Of a DNA stretch of 64,000 nt, positions 51,136-58,797 are shown in pieces (the stretch's first letter is position 1; every line of letters starts with the position of its first letter). Below the pieces are notes generated by a model that did not search any database, was not told the DNA's origin, and was given only the letters and a program-made list of their open reading frames with translations. The DNA lies in NCBI GenBank assembly GCA_036004685.1, contig DASYRE010000050.1, positions 1 through 64,000 on the forward strand, given 5' to 3'. The position numbers were made by a program, and so were the translations under genes. This DNA comes from Candidatus Polarisedimenticolia bacterium (GTDB lineage Bacteria; Acidobacteriota; Polarisedimenticolia; Gp22-AA2; AA152).

Positions 51136-52551
51136 ATGACGATCAAGAATGCCTCGATCCTGGCTGCGTGCCTGATCCTGTCGTGGTCGACGCCTCTGTT
51201 CGCGGACGGCGGAGAGAAGGGGGACATCGAAATCGGGCTCTATACCGGCATGGGGTGGCTGGATGACTACAACTTGGCGAATCCCAAGGACGATATCCTG
51301 TTCGGCGGCCGGGTCGGACGATTTCTGACCTCCCACTGGGGATTGGAAGGGTCCTTCCAGCGCCTCGACACCCAGACCGACTTCGATCCTGCCCTGGCCC
51401 TGCCCAACGTCGACGTCGACCTTGACGCCTTTCGGCTGAACGTGCTCTACAACTTCATGGAAGGGAGCAAGGTCCGCCCGTTCGTCACCGGCGGGATCGG
51501 CTGGGAGCGCTTCGACGCCGGAAGCTTCGGGGACCGGCACGACTTCGGCTTCAATGCCGGCGGCGGGGTGCGCTGGTTCTTCACCGATCGGTTCGGCCTG
51601 CGGCTCGACGGCCGGTTCGTCTCGACCGCGCACGGCGGCAACATCGACGCGCGCGAGAACAACGTCGAAGGCCAGGTCGGCGTCATGTGGGCCTTCGGGC
51701 CGAGAGGCGCGCCGAAGCAGGCCGCGGACGGCGACGGGGACGGCGTCCCGGACAAGAAGGACAAATGCCCCGACACTCCGGCCGGAGCGAAGGTCGACGA
51801 GCGAGGGTGCCCTTCGGACGCGGACGGCGACGGGGTGTTCGACGGCATCGATCAATGCCCGAACACGGAGAAGGGATGGCCGGTCGATGCCAAGGGATGC
51901 CCCAACGACGCCGACGGCGACGGAGTGCCCGACGCGAAGGACAAGTGCGCCGATACTCCGGCGGGAGCCAAGGTCGACGACCAAGGCTGTCCGACCGACG
52001 CCGACGGCGACGGAGTCTTCGACGGCCTGGACCGCTGCCCCGACACGCCGGCGGGGGTGAAGGTTGATGCGAGCGGCTGCCCGAGAGACAGCGACGGAGA
52101 CGGCGTGGACGACGCCCGGGACAAGTGTCCCGACACGCCCGCCGGGACTCCGGTCGACGCCGACGGATGCCCCCAGGCTCCCAAGGCCGCGCCGCTGTTC
52201 GAGGAGGGGCGCAAGGAGCTGGTCCTGCAAGGGGTGAACTTCGAGACCAACAAGGCGGTCCTCACCCCCGACTCCCTGGCGGTGCTCGACCGGGTCGCTG
52301 CTTCCCTGCGCGATTGGCCGGAAATCCGGGTCGAGATCGGCGGGCACACCGATTCCCAGGGCGCCACCGCCTACAATCTCAAGCTCTCCGACAGCCGGGC
52401 CAAGGCGGTGCGGGATTATCTGGTGGGCAAGGGGATTGACGGCTCGCGCATGACGGCGAAGGGATACGGAGAGTCGAAGCCGATCGCCGACAACAACACC
52501 AAGGAAGGGCGCGCGCAGAACCGCCGGGTCGAGCTGACCCGCCTCGACTAA
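51136..52551 (+). CDS. OmpA-family outer-membrane protein with TSP3 calcium-binding repeats
   Basis: The 471-residue protein has a signal peptide (ILAACLILSWSTPLFA) and three regions. Residues about 28-190 are an eight-stranded-barrel-like domain (IEIGLYTGMGWLDDYN, GGRVGRFLTSHWGLEGSF, GGIGWERFD, GGGVRWFFTDRFGLRLDGRF). About 195-350 hold five thrombospondin type-3-like repeats (DxDGDGVPDxxDKCPDTPAG). About 355-471 form an OmpA/MotB peptidoglycan-binding domain with HTDSQGATAYNLKLSDSRAKAVRDYL and NRRVELTR. It anchors the outer membrane to peptidoglycan through a rigid Ca-binding rod. An intrinsic terminator follows. Confidence 0.95.
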   Translation: MTIKNASILAACLILSWSTPLFADGGEKGDIEIGLYTGMGWLDDYNLANPKDDILFGGRVGRFLTSHWGLEGSFQRLDTQTDFDPALALPNVDVDLDAFRLNVLYNFMEGSKVRPFVTGGIGWERFDAGSFGDRHDFGFNAGGGVRWFFTDRFGLRLDGRFVSTAHGGNIDARENNVEGQVGVMWAFGPRGAPKQAADGDGDGVPDKKDKCPDTPAGAKVDERGCPSDADGDGVFDGIDQCPNTEKGWPVDAKGCPNDADGDGVPDAKDKCADTPAGAKVDDQGCPTDADGDGVFDGLDRCPDTPAGVKVDASGCPRDSDGDGVDDARDKCPDTPAGTPVDADGCPQAPKAAPLFEEGRKELVLQGVNFETNKAVLTPDSLAVLDRVAASLRDWPEIRVEIGGHTDSQGATAYNLKLSDSRAKAVRDYLVGKGIDGSRMTAKGYGESKPIADNNTKEGRAQNRRVELTRLD

Positions 52552-52580
52552 GGTTTTTTCCCCACGAGCCAGCACGCGAG

Positions 52581-52606
52581 AGCCCCGGCCCGCCGCCGGG
52601 GCTTTT
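52581..52606 (+). terminator. Intrinsic terminator after OmpA-family gene
   Basis: AGCCCCGGC pairs with GCCGGGGCT around a CCGCC loop and is followed by TTTT (52603-52606). It lies 30 bp past the stop, a classic Rho-independent terminator. Confidence 0.85.
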
Positions 52607-52648
52607 GCTTGGCGCGCCGCCTCGACACGGCGCGGGCGGCGTCGCGCC

Positions 52649-52679
52649 TTGACGGGAAGCGGCGGCCTGGTTGTACAAT
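52649..52679 (+). promoter_or_regulatory. Promoter of DUF1326 gene
   Basis: TTGACG (52649-52654), a 19-bp spacer and TACAAT (52674-52679), 43 bp before ATG 52722. The hexamers are good; the spacer is long. Confidence 0.45.
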
Positions 52680-52721
52680 CGGCGGCGAGACCATTTCCTA
52701 CTCTATTCAGGAGGCCCGGTC

Positions 52722-53465
52722 ATGAGTCGGAAGGCAGCGCTGTTCACCGTCCTGATCCTTGGCGCCGTGGGGCTGACGTGGCTCGCGGTCGCCGCGCCCG
52801 CCGCGGAAGGGACCGACAAGAAGCCGTGGAAGATCACCGGCCAGCTGGAAGAGGCCTGCTCCTGCAGCGCGGCCTGTCCCTGCTGGTTCGGATCGAAGCC
52901 GACCAAGATGACCTGCGGCGGCGGCCAGTTCCTGTTCATCCAGAAGGGGAGCTACGGCGGCACCTCGCTGGACGGCCTGGCGATCGGCAACATGGTGCAA
53001 AGCCCCGAGGGCAAGGGAATGATGGACTCGTTCGGCAAGTGGAATTTCAGCTATCTCTACATCGACGAAAAGGCCAGCCCGGAGCAGCGCAAGGCGCTTG
53101 AAGCCATCGGATCGACCGTTCTGCCGCTGGCCGCCTCCGACAAGAAGGAGACTCGGGTCGTCCCGATCCTCCGCACCGTCGAAGGCAAGGAGCACAAGAT
53201 CAGCCTCGGCCAATACGGCAAGTTCTCCGGCCACCTGATCGAGGGTGGGATGGGCGGCTCGGCGAAGATCGTCAATCCTCCCGGCGCCGATCCTCTCCAC
53301 AAGGAATACGAGCAGGGGGAAACGACCTCTTTGACGTACAACGATGCCGGAGAGAACTGGTCCTTCCAGGGCTCCAACTACATGTACGGCACGTTCGAGC
53401 TGGACAACGTCATGTACGAGAAGTACGTGGCGGGCCTGGCCCAGAAGGCGGCGGCCAAGAAGTAA
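52722..53465 (+). CDS. Exported DUF1326 protein
   Basis: The 247-residue product starts at ATG 52722 after CAGGAGG, with a signal peptide (ALFTVLILGAVGLTWLAVAAPA). DUF1326 is recognised by GQLEEACSCSAACPCWFG, a cluster of four cysteines likely to bind metal, then TCGGGQFLFIQKGSYGGTSLDG and the C-terminal YNDAGENWSFQGSNYMYGTFE. The in-frame ATG at 52671 would add 17 residues without a ribosome site. The family function is unknown. The exported version with intact cysteines suggests a periplasmic or secreted metal-binding role (inference). The neighbours, an OmpA protein and DUF983, add no clear pathway. Confidence 0.88.
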   Translation: MSRKAALFTVLILGAVGLTWLAVAAPAAEGTDKKPWKITGQLEEACSCSAACPCWFGSKPTKMTCGGGQFLFIQKGSYGGTSLDGLAIGNMVQSPEGKGMMDSFGKWNFSYLYIDEKASPEQRKALEAIGSTVLPLAASDKKETRVVPILRTVEGKEHKISLGQYGKFSGHLIEGGMGGSAKIVNPPGADPLHKEYEQGETTSLTYNDAGENWSFQGSNYMYGTFELDNVMYEKYVAGLAQKAAAKK

Positions 53466-53473
53466 AGGCGGGC

Positions 53474-53830
53474 TCAGGTTCCCCGGCGCTGGAGCAGGTG
53501 ATCAAAATAGATCCACAGGATGCGTGAGAAGCGGAAAAGCCAGGGGGAGAGCAGAGCCAGGAGAAGCAGCGCGCCGCCGTACGCCCAGTACTCGGGGCGG
53601 CCCCGGAAGACCCGGAGCAGCGCCAGGGTCAGAAGCGCGCAGGCCGGTGCCGCAAGGGCGTAGCTGAAGTACATGGCGCCGACGAAGTAGCCCGGCTCCC
53701 GCTCGAAAACATAGCCGCACCTCGGGCACGACGCGGGCATGGCCGTCCGCGTCCTGAAGATCGGCTCGAGCCGGCAGCCCGGACAGCGCTGGCGAAGCAA
53801 CGCTCCGATCAGGCTTCCGGCGCGGCTCAC
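53474..53830 (-). CDS. DUF983 membrane protein
   Basis: The 118-residue protein has an N-terminal cytosolic part with two CxxC pairs (QRCPGCR, SCPRCGYVF) followed by EREPGYFVGAMYFSY, the DUF983 signature. Two membrane helices follow at about 55-75 and 83-103 (ALAAPACALLTLALLRVF, YGGALLLLALLSPWLF). The family occurs widely near cytochrome oxidase or stress genes with no proven function. Its ATG overlaps the RluA-like stop (53827-53830), so translation is coupled and the gene lies second in a minus-strand operon with the RluA-like gene. Confidence 0.88.
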   Translation of the reverse strand: MSRAGSLIGALLRQRCPGCRLEPIFRTRTAMPASCPRCGYVFEREPGYFVGAMYFSYALAAPACALLTLALLRVFRGRPEYWAYGGALLLLALLSPWLFRFSRILWIYFDHLLQRRGT

Positions 53831-54840
53831 CGGCCGTTCGCGTCGCGCAGCGAGGAAGGAGGGTGGGCGCGGATCGCGACCGAAGCCCCGGTCCGGGGGT
53901 GCCGGAAGCGCAGGAGCCGCGCGTGCAGGAGGTAGCCGAGGTTCCCCGGCAGGGCGGCGTGATCCTCCTTCGGCAGGCCGCCGGAGGCGTACAGGGGATC
54001 GCCGGCTAGAGGATGGCCCGCGAACGCCAGGTGAATCCGCACCTGATGCGGCCTTCCGGTGACGATCTCCACCTCCACCAGCGTCGTGCGCTCACGCCGC
54101 TCCAGCACCGTGACGCGGCTGATCGATGCCTTCCCCCGGCGCTCGGCCGCGTGCACTGATCCAAGGATCGGATAGGGGACCCGCCCGATCCCCGCCTCCA
54201 CGACGAACCGATCCTCCTTCGGCTCCCCGTCGACCACGGCCCGGTAGACCTTGCGGACCTCGCCCCGCCTCCACGCCTCCGACAGGCGCCGCGCGGCCTC
54301 CCGCGTCCGGCTGAACAGGACGAGGCCGGTGGTGCCCCGCCCCAGACGATGCAGCGGCGAAGCCTCGGGATGAAGGCGGCGAACCCGCCGCAGGAGGGTG
54401 TTCTCCAGGTAGCCGCCGCCCGGCAGCGTCGGCAGCCCCGAAGGCTTCAGCACGGCGAGCAGCTCCGCGTCCCGATACAGGACGGCGAAGGCGCACGGCG
54501 CGGCGGGCTCGCGCCATGGGGGGCGCTTCCAGAGCAGGATCTGGCCCGGGCGCAGGATCGCCCGCGGCCCGGCCGGCGCTCCGTCGAGCAGGATCTCGCC
54601 GCGCGCCGCGCGCGCTTCCCAGAGCTCGGTCGAGGAGTGCCGGTAGCGCTCCCCGAGGTAGGCGGCCAGAAAGCGGCCGGTCGCGGCGCTTCCCAGCTCC
54701 TCGCGATAGACGAACCCGGAATTGCTTCCGCTTTCCTCGATCAACGGCTTGGCTTGCGCCGAGGACCCGCTTTTCCCCGAGCCTCCTCGAACGGCTGGCG
54801 CTGGAGGATCTCGAGCCAGAGCCTCTTCCAGGTCGTCCAT
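53827..54840 (-). CDS. RluA-family pseudouridine synthase-like protein with altered active site
   Basis: The 337-residue protein has the RluA fold: an S4-like N-terminal part (about 55-110, ARGEILLDGAPAGPRAILRPGQ), YRDAELLAVLKPSGLPTLPGG, VRKVYRAVVDGEPKED and TGRPHQVRIHLAFAGHPLAGDPLYASGG. The active-site loop reads SPLHRLGRGTTGLVLF, so the catalytic Asp of the HRLDR motif is Gly167. Unless another acid substitutes, the enzyme may bind RNA without isomerising uridine. The start is uncertain: ATG 54840 overlaps the upstream hydrolase gene by 100 bp and has a weak ribosome site. It is likely in one operon with that gene and DUF983. Confidence 0.85.
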   Translation of the reverse strand: MDDLEEALARDPPAPAVRGGSGKSGSSAQAKPLIEESGSNSGFVYREELGSAATGRFLAAYLGERYRHSSTELWEARAARGEILLDGAPAGPRAILRPGQILLWKRPPWREPAAPCAFAVLYRDAELLAVLKPSGLPTLPGGGYLENTLLRRVRRLHPEASPLHRLGRGTTGLVLFSRTREAARRLSEAWRRGEVRKVYRAVVDGEPKEDRFVVEAGIGRVPYPILGSVHAAERRGKASISRVTVLERRERTTLVEVEIVTGRPHQVRIHLAFAGHPLAGDPLYASGGLPKEDHAALPGNLGYLLHARLLRFRHPRTGASVAIRAHPPSSLRDANGR

Positions 54841-55583
54841 CGATGCCCGCCCGTAACTCGCAGGACCCGCGCCGGCGGCAGCGCTTCGGCGAGCAGATGG
54901 AGCGTGGGGGCCATCGGCTCGCTATTGCTGTAGCCGAGATAGAGGACGGGACCGGCCTGCTTGCTCGCCGTGAGACGGTGCAGCGTGCCCCAGTTGTCCT
55001 CGACGAAGCGCTCGAACGTTTTCGGCGGCTGCGTCACCGCCGGCTTCCAGCGCCGCAGGCCGCCCGCGTCGCGAATAGGCTCCGCCAACTCCTTGGGCCC
55101 CAGGTAGGGGCTCAGCAGGACGACTCCCGCGAGCGTTTCCGGATGCTCGCGCAGGAAGCCCAGGGCGCCGCTTCCTCCGAGGGAGATCCCGACGAGCCAG
55201 ATCCTGCGGTATCCGGAGACGCGCGCCGGGCGCACGACGTCCTCCCACAGCCGCTCGACGAAGCTCCCATCCTGGTAGTAGCCCCAGTGCAGGTCCACCT
55301 CGACCAGGTCGGCTTCGAGCCCGCCCTCGCGTGCCGTGTACACGAAGCCCTCCCGCTCGAAGTCCCCACCGTGCGATTTCATCCCGGGGAGGAAGACGAC
55401 GAGCGTGCGGCTGCGACTTGGCGGGCGGAAGGTATAGCGTATCGAGGGAACTGGAACGACTGTGGGCCGGGGGTGGAAGCACCCGGCGAGCAGCGCGGTG
55501 AGCGCCAGGGCCAGGCATGCGCTCCGCGCGGCCCTCTTGCGCGGCGAGCCCGAGCCAATCCGATCGCCTTCCCCAGTCTGCAT
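54741..55583 (-). CDS. Lipoprotein alpha/beta-hydrolase
   Basis: The 280-residue product starts with ATG and has a lipoprotein signal (CLALALTALLAGCFHP, lipobox LAGC at about residue 35). The alpha/beta-hydrolase fold has the oxyanion strand LVVFLPGMKSHGGDF, the nucleophile in WLVGISLGGSGALGF (Ser of GISLG) and a candidate histidine in VTGGHRWTTW; the acid residue is less clear. It probably hydrolyses an ester at the envelope; substrate unknown. Its 3' end overlaps the RluA-like gene by 100 bp on the same strand if the upstream start of that gene is used, so the true start of the latter is probably lower. Confidence 0.8.
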   Translation of the reverse strand: MQTGEGDRIGSGSPRKRAARSACLALALTALLAGCFHPRPTVVPVPSIRYTFRPPSRSRTLVVFLPGMKSHGGDFEREGFVYTAREGGLEADLVEVDLHWGYYQDGSFVERLWEDVVRPARVSGYRRIWLVGISLGGSGALGFLREHPETLAGVVLLSPYLGPKELAEPIRDAGGLRRWKPAVTQPPKTFERFVEDNWGTLHRLTASKQAGPVLYLGYSNSEPMAPTLHLLAEALPPARVLRVTGGHRWTTWKRLWLEILQRQPFEEARGKAGPRRKPSR

Positions 55584-55749
55584 GCGTCCTCCCGTGAAAT
55601 CGACGAAGGGTTGCGCGAAGAGGCAGCCTAGCGCCGTGCCCGGCCCCCGTCAAGGCGGCTCCGCGGCTTTCCTTGCACCCTCACTTGCGGTAGATTATCG
55701 GCGCCCGTACAGCCCGGTCGGACTTTGAATCTTCATTGGAGGATGACTC

Positions 55750-56289
55750 ATGAGAAAGCTCGGTTGGATCGCCTCGCTCGGAGCCCTGGCGTTGTGCGGG
55801 ATCGCCTGCTCGACGTTTGCCCAGGGGAAGAAAGGGACCCAGACGGCGCCCGCCGGAAAAGCCACCGCGGCCATCGAGGCCAAGAGCGGAAGCACCGTCT
55901 CCGGCACGGCCGAATTCACCATGCACGACGGCAAGATGATGATCACCGTCAGCGTGAAAGGCGCGCCCGCCGGCCAGCACGCCGTCCACATCCACGAGAA
56001 AGGGGACTGCAGCGCTCCCGACGCCTCTTCCGCAGGAGGCCACTTCAATCCCGGCGGACACCAGCACGGCGCTCCCGACGCCACGGAGCATCATGCGGGC
56101 GATCTCGGCAACATGACCGTCGGCGCCGACGGCACCGGCAGCCTGATGATTCACAGCAGCGACCTGTCGCTCACCGGAGCGAACTCGGTGATCGGTCACG
56201 CCATCATCGTGCACGAGAAGACGGATGACTTCGTGACGCAGCCCACCGGCAACGCCGGCGGGCGCATCGGCTGCGGCGTCATCAAATAG
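55750..56289 (+). CDS. sodC: Cu/Zn superoxide dismutase
   Basis: The 179-residue periplasmic enzyme dismutates superoxide. Signal peptide RKLGWIASLGALALCGIACSTFA; the Cys in this segment could also be lipidated. Copper/zinc ligands are recognisable in HAVHIHEKGDCS, GGHFNPGGHQHG, HHAGDLGN and GHAIIVHEKTDDF. The disulphide pair is Cys of KGDCS and RIGCGVI. The length and order match bacterial SodC. The GGAGG ribosome site lies seven bases before the ATG. It appears monocistronic. Confidence 0.95.
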   Translation: MRKLGWIASLGALALCGIACSTFAQGKKGTQTAPAGKATAAIEAKSGSTVSGTAEFTMHDGKMMITVSVKGAPAGQHAVHIHEKGDCSAPDASSAGGHFNPGGHQHGAPDATEHHAGDLGNMTVGADGTGSLMIHSSDLSLTGANSVIGHAIIVHEKTDDFVTQPTGNAGGRIGCGVIK

Positions 56290-56417
56290 GGATCCGGATC
56301 CTTCCGCCCGGCCCCGATCGGGGAGCCTGAGGCGGGAGGCGCGGGGTATCTCTGTCTGACGCCACGGGCCTGACCGATCTGCGCCGCTATCTCGACCTGC
56401 TGCGGCGGGTCGACGCG

Positions 56418-58181
56418 GTGGCGGAGATCTCCGCCGAGGTAGATCCGCGCCTGGAGGCGGCCGAAATCCACCGGCGCGTCATCTCGGCCGGGGGCCCGGC
56501 GCTGATCTTCCGCCGGGTCAAGGGCGCCGGCTTTCCCCTCGTGACCAACCTCTTCGGCACCCGCCGCCGGGTCGATCTCGCCTTCGGCAGCCGCCCCCGC
56601 CAGCTTCTCGAGCGGGCCGCGCGGCTTCCCGAAACGATCCTCCCTCCCTCCGCGGGACGGATCTGGGGGGAGCGGGAGCTCTTCCTGGCGCTGGCCCGGA
56701 CCGGCGTCCGCCGCGGCGCCTGGGGCCCCATCCTCTTCAACGTCGAAAAGCCGGCGCGCCTGTCGCGGCTCCCGATCCTCACCACCTGGGCGAAGGACGG
56801 CGGGCCCTTCATCTCGATGGCTCAGGTCTACACCGAGCCCCCGGACGGGAAGGGGCACAACCTGGGCGTCTACCGCCTTCAGGTCTACGACGACCACACG
56901 ACCGGCATGCACTGGCAGATCGGCAAGGGAGGCGGGTTTCATTTCGCCGCGGCGGAAGTCCGCGAGCAGGCCCTGCCGGTCGTGGCCACGCTGGGCGGGC
57001 CGCCGGCGCTCTTCCTGTCGGCGGTGGCGCCGCTGCCGGAAAACGTCGGGGAGCTGCTCCTGGCATCGCTCGTGATGGGGGAGAAGCTGCGGATGGCGGA
57101 GTCGCCCCTCTCCCCGCTTCCTCTGATCGCCGACGCCGAGTTCGCCCTGCTGGGACGGGTGCTTCCCCGGGAGCGCCGCCCCGAGGGCCCCTTCGGCGAT
57201 CATTACGGATACTACTCGCTGATCCACGACTACCCCGTGTTCCACGTCGACGCGATCGCGCGCCGGGAGCATGCGCTCTATCCGGCGACGGTGGTGGGCA
57301 AGCCGCGCCAGGAGGATTTCTTCATCGGGGACTTCCTCCAGGACCTCCTGTCGCCGCTCTTTCCCGTCGTCATGCCGGCGGTGCGGGATCTCTGGTCCTA
57401 CGGCGAGACCGGCTACCATTCGCTGGCGGCCGCCGTCGTCCGCCAGCGGTACCGCCGGGAGGCGATGGCCGCCGCGTTCCGGATCCTGGGGGAGGGGCAG
57501 CTCTCCCTGACCAAGTTCCTGCTCGTGCTCGACCAGCCGCGCGATCTGAAGGACTTCCGCGGCGTGCTCGGCGAGGTGCTGCGCCGGGCCGATTTCCGGA
57601 CCGATCTCTACGTCTTCGGCAATCTCTCCATGGACAGCCTCGACTACGCCGGGCCCCGGATCGAGGAAGGCAGCAAAGGGGTGTTGTTGGGCGTGGGAGA
57701 CGTGAAGCGCGATCTTCCCGAGATCTTCGCGGGCCCGCTGCCCGCCGGCCTCACCGACGTCCGGGTCTTCTGCCCGGGCTGCCTCGTCGTCCAGGGACCC
57801 CCCTTCCCCGCCCAGACCCCGCGCGGCGAGGCGGCCGGCGACGTGACCCCGATCCTGGCCCATGCCGCGCTGGATGACTGGCCGCTTGTCGTCTTCGCCG
57901 ACCACGCCGCGCGCGCCGTCCGCAGCGTCTTCAACTTCCTCTGGACGACCTTCACCCGCTTCGAGCCGGCCGCCGATCTCCACGGCCGCGAGATCCGGCT
58001 GATCCGCTCCCACCCCTCGTTCACGCCGCCGGTGGCCATCGACGCCCGCATGAAGCCTTGGTATCCGGAAGAGCTGTTCTGCGATCCGGAAACGGCAGCG
58101 CTCGTCGACCGGCGCTGGAAGGAATATTTCCCGGCGGGAGGGGTGGAGATGGGTGATTCGGATCGGGCCAGTCTCGACTGA
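56418..58181 (+). CDS. UbiD-family (de)carboxylase
   Basis: The product has 587 residues as listed; the N-terminus probably extends about 22 codons upstream (to a CTG near 56352), because the in-frame peptide LTDLRRYLDLLRRVDAVAEI fits the start of the family. UbiD enzymes use prenylated FMN to decarboxylate aryl or alpha,beta-unsaturated acids. Evidence: FRRVKGAGFPLVTNLFGT, the prFMN-site region MHWQIGKGGGFHF, ERRPEGPFGDHYGYYS and WDFR-like VVVFADHAARAVRSVFNFLW. No UbiX partner is in the window, so prenyl-FMN must come from elsewhere. The natural substrate is undetermined (ubiquinone/menaquinone precursor or aromatic acid). Confidence 0.9.
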   Translation: MAEISAEVDPRLEAAEIHRRVISAGGPALIFRRVKGAGFPLVTNLFGTRRRVDLAFGSRPRQLLERAARLPETILPPSAGRIWGERELFLALARTGVRRGAWGPILFNVEKPARLSRLPILTTWAKDGGPFISMAQVYTEPPDGKGHNLGVYRLQVYDDHTTGMHWQIGKGGGFHFAAAEVREQALPVVATLGGPPALFLSAVAPLPENVGELLLASLVMGEKLRMAESPLSPLPLIADAEFALLGRVLPRERRPEGPFGDHYGYYSLIHDYPVFHVDAIARREHALYPATVVGKPRQEDFFIGDFLQDLLSPLFPVVMPAVRDLWSYGETGYHSLAAAVVRQRYRREAMAAAFRILGEGQLSLTKFLLVLDQPRDLKDFRGVLGEVLRRADFRTDLYVFGNLSMDSLDYAGPRIEEGSKGVLLGVGDVKRDLPEIFAGPLPAGLTDVRVFCPGCLVVQGPPFPAQTPRGEAAGDVTPILAHAALDDWPLVVFADHAARAVRSVFNFLWTTFTRFEPAADLHGREIRLIRSHPSFTPPVAIDARMKPWYPEELFCDPETAALVDRRWKEYFPAGGVEMGDSDRASLD

Positions 58182-58221
58182 CGAGGCCGGCGGGGACGCT
58201 TCAAGGGCGGGTTGTGCGCCC

Positions 58222-58440
58222 TTACGCTACCGACTTCCAGTTCAGGGCGAGACGCTTGCCTGTAGCCGCGCAGTCCCGAAGGTAGAGGTTAATGAGCGTC
58301 TGGTACGGGATTCCACACTCCTCCGAGATTGACTTGAAATACTTGATGGTGTGTGCATCGAGACGAATTGTCACCTGCCGCTTCAGGCGGCTCGCGTAAG
58401 GATTCCGACGTGCCTTCGAAAAGTCATATTCCTTCTTCAT
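58222..58440 (-). CDS. brnA: BrnA-like antitoxin
   Basis: The 72-residue antitoxin starts at ATG 58440 (AGGTGGAG just upstream) and overlaps the end of brnT by 4 bp (ATGA). The N-terminal MKKEYDFSKARRNPYASRLKRQVTIRLDAHTIKYFKSIS and SEECGIPYQTLINLYLRDCA match the BrnA/ribbon-helix-helix antitoxin pattern. It neutralises the BrnT ribonuclease and represses the operon by DNA binding. It looks intact, unlike its toxin. Confidence 0.88.
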   Translation of the reverse strand: MKKEYDFSKARRNPYASRLKRQVTIRLDAHTIKYFKSISEECGIPYQTLINLYLRDCAATGKRLALNWKSVA

Positions 58441-58732
58441 TCTCTCCACCTTTGATTGTAAATGTCCCGCTCCTTCCGAGTAGGCTTCCGAGCGGAAATA
58501 ATTCGGATTACCCCACGGTGCTCCCGGTAGGCATGAACTAGACCAGGATTCGCAATCTGGCACTGAGCCCCAAAAGAACGAAACGACCCTCCTCGTTCGA
58601 ATGCCCATGGTCATCGAGCAAAAGTGCGTACTCATCCGTGAAGATTGACTCGGCCTCGCCAAACGAAACGCCATGCTTCCGCCTATTCTCCTTGTCCTTC
58701 TTTGCATCCCACTCGAATCGCAGGTCAAGCAT
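58437..58732 (-). pseudogene. brnT: BrnT-family toxin, frameshifted
   Basis: ATG 58732 opens MLDLRFEWDAKKDKENRRKHGVSFGEAESIF...SNEEGRFVLLGLSARLRILV, the BrnT RNase signature. A TAG follows at once near 58540. In the next frame the protein continues LVHAYREHRGVIRIISARKPTRKERDIYN..., completing the family, to a stop overlapping brnA. The 296-bp span is one base short, as if a G were lost after CTGGTC. The toxin is therefore inactive as written, or the base call is wrong. The GTAAGC leader carries the promoter/operator. Confidence 0.85.
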
Positions 58733-58734
58733 GC

Positions 58735-58745
58735 TTACAGTGTAA
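58735..58745 (-). promoter_or_regulatory. Possible BrnA operator
   Basis: A perfect palindrome TTACA-G-TGTAA three bases before the brnT start. BrnA-type antitoxins autorepress, so it is a likely operator overlapping the promoter; no direct evidence. Confidence 0.4.
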
Positions 58746-58797
58746 ATACATCGTAACTGCCAGTCAAGATCCCCTTTTTTCGCATAAGAGAGGCCCC

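Noticed and set aside
51720-52180. Regularly spaced DNA repeats suggesting a CRISPR array
   Set aside because: They encode the DxDGDG...DKCPDTP units of TSP3 repeats in an OmpA protein, in frame and degenerate; no spacers.
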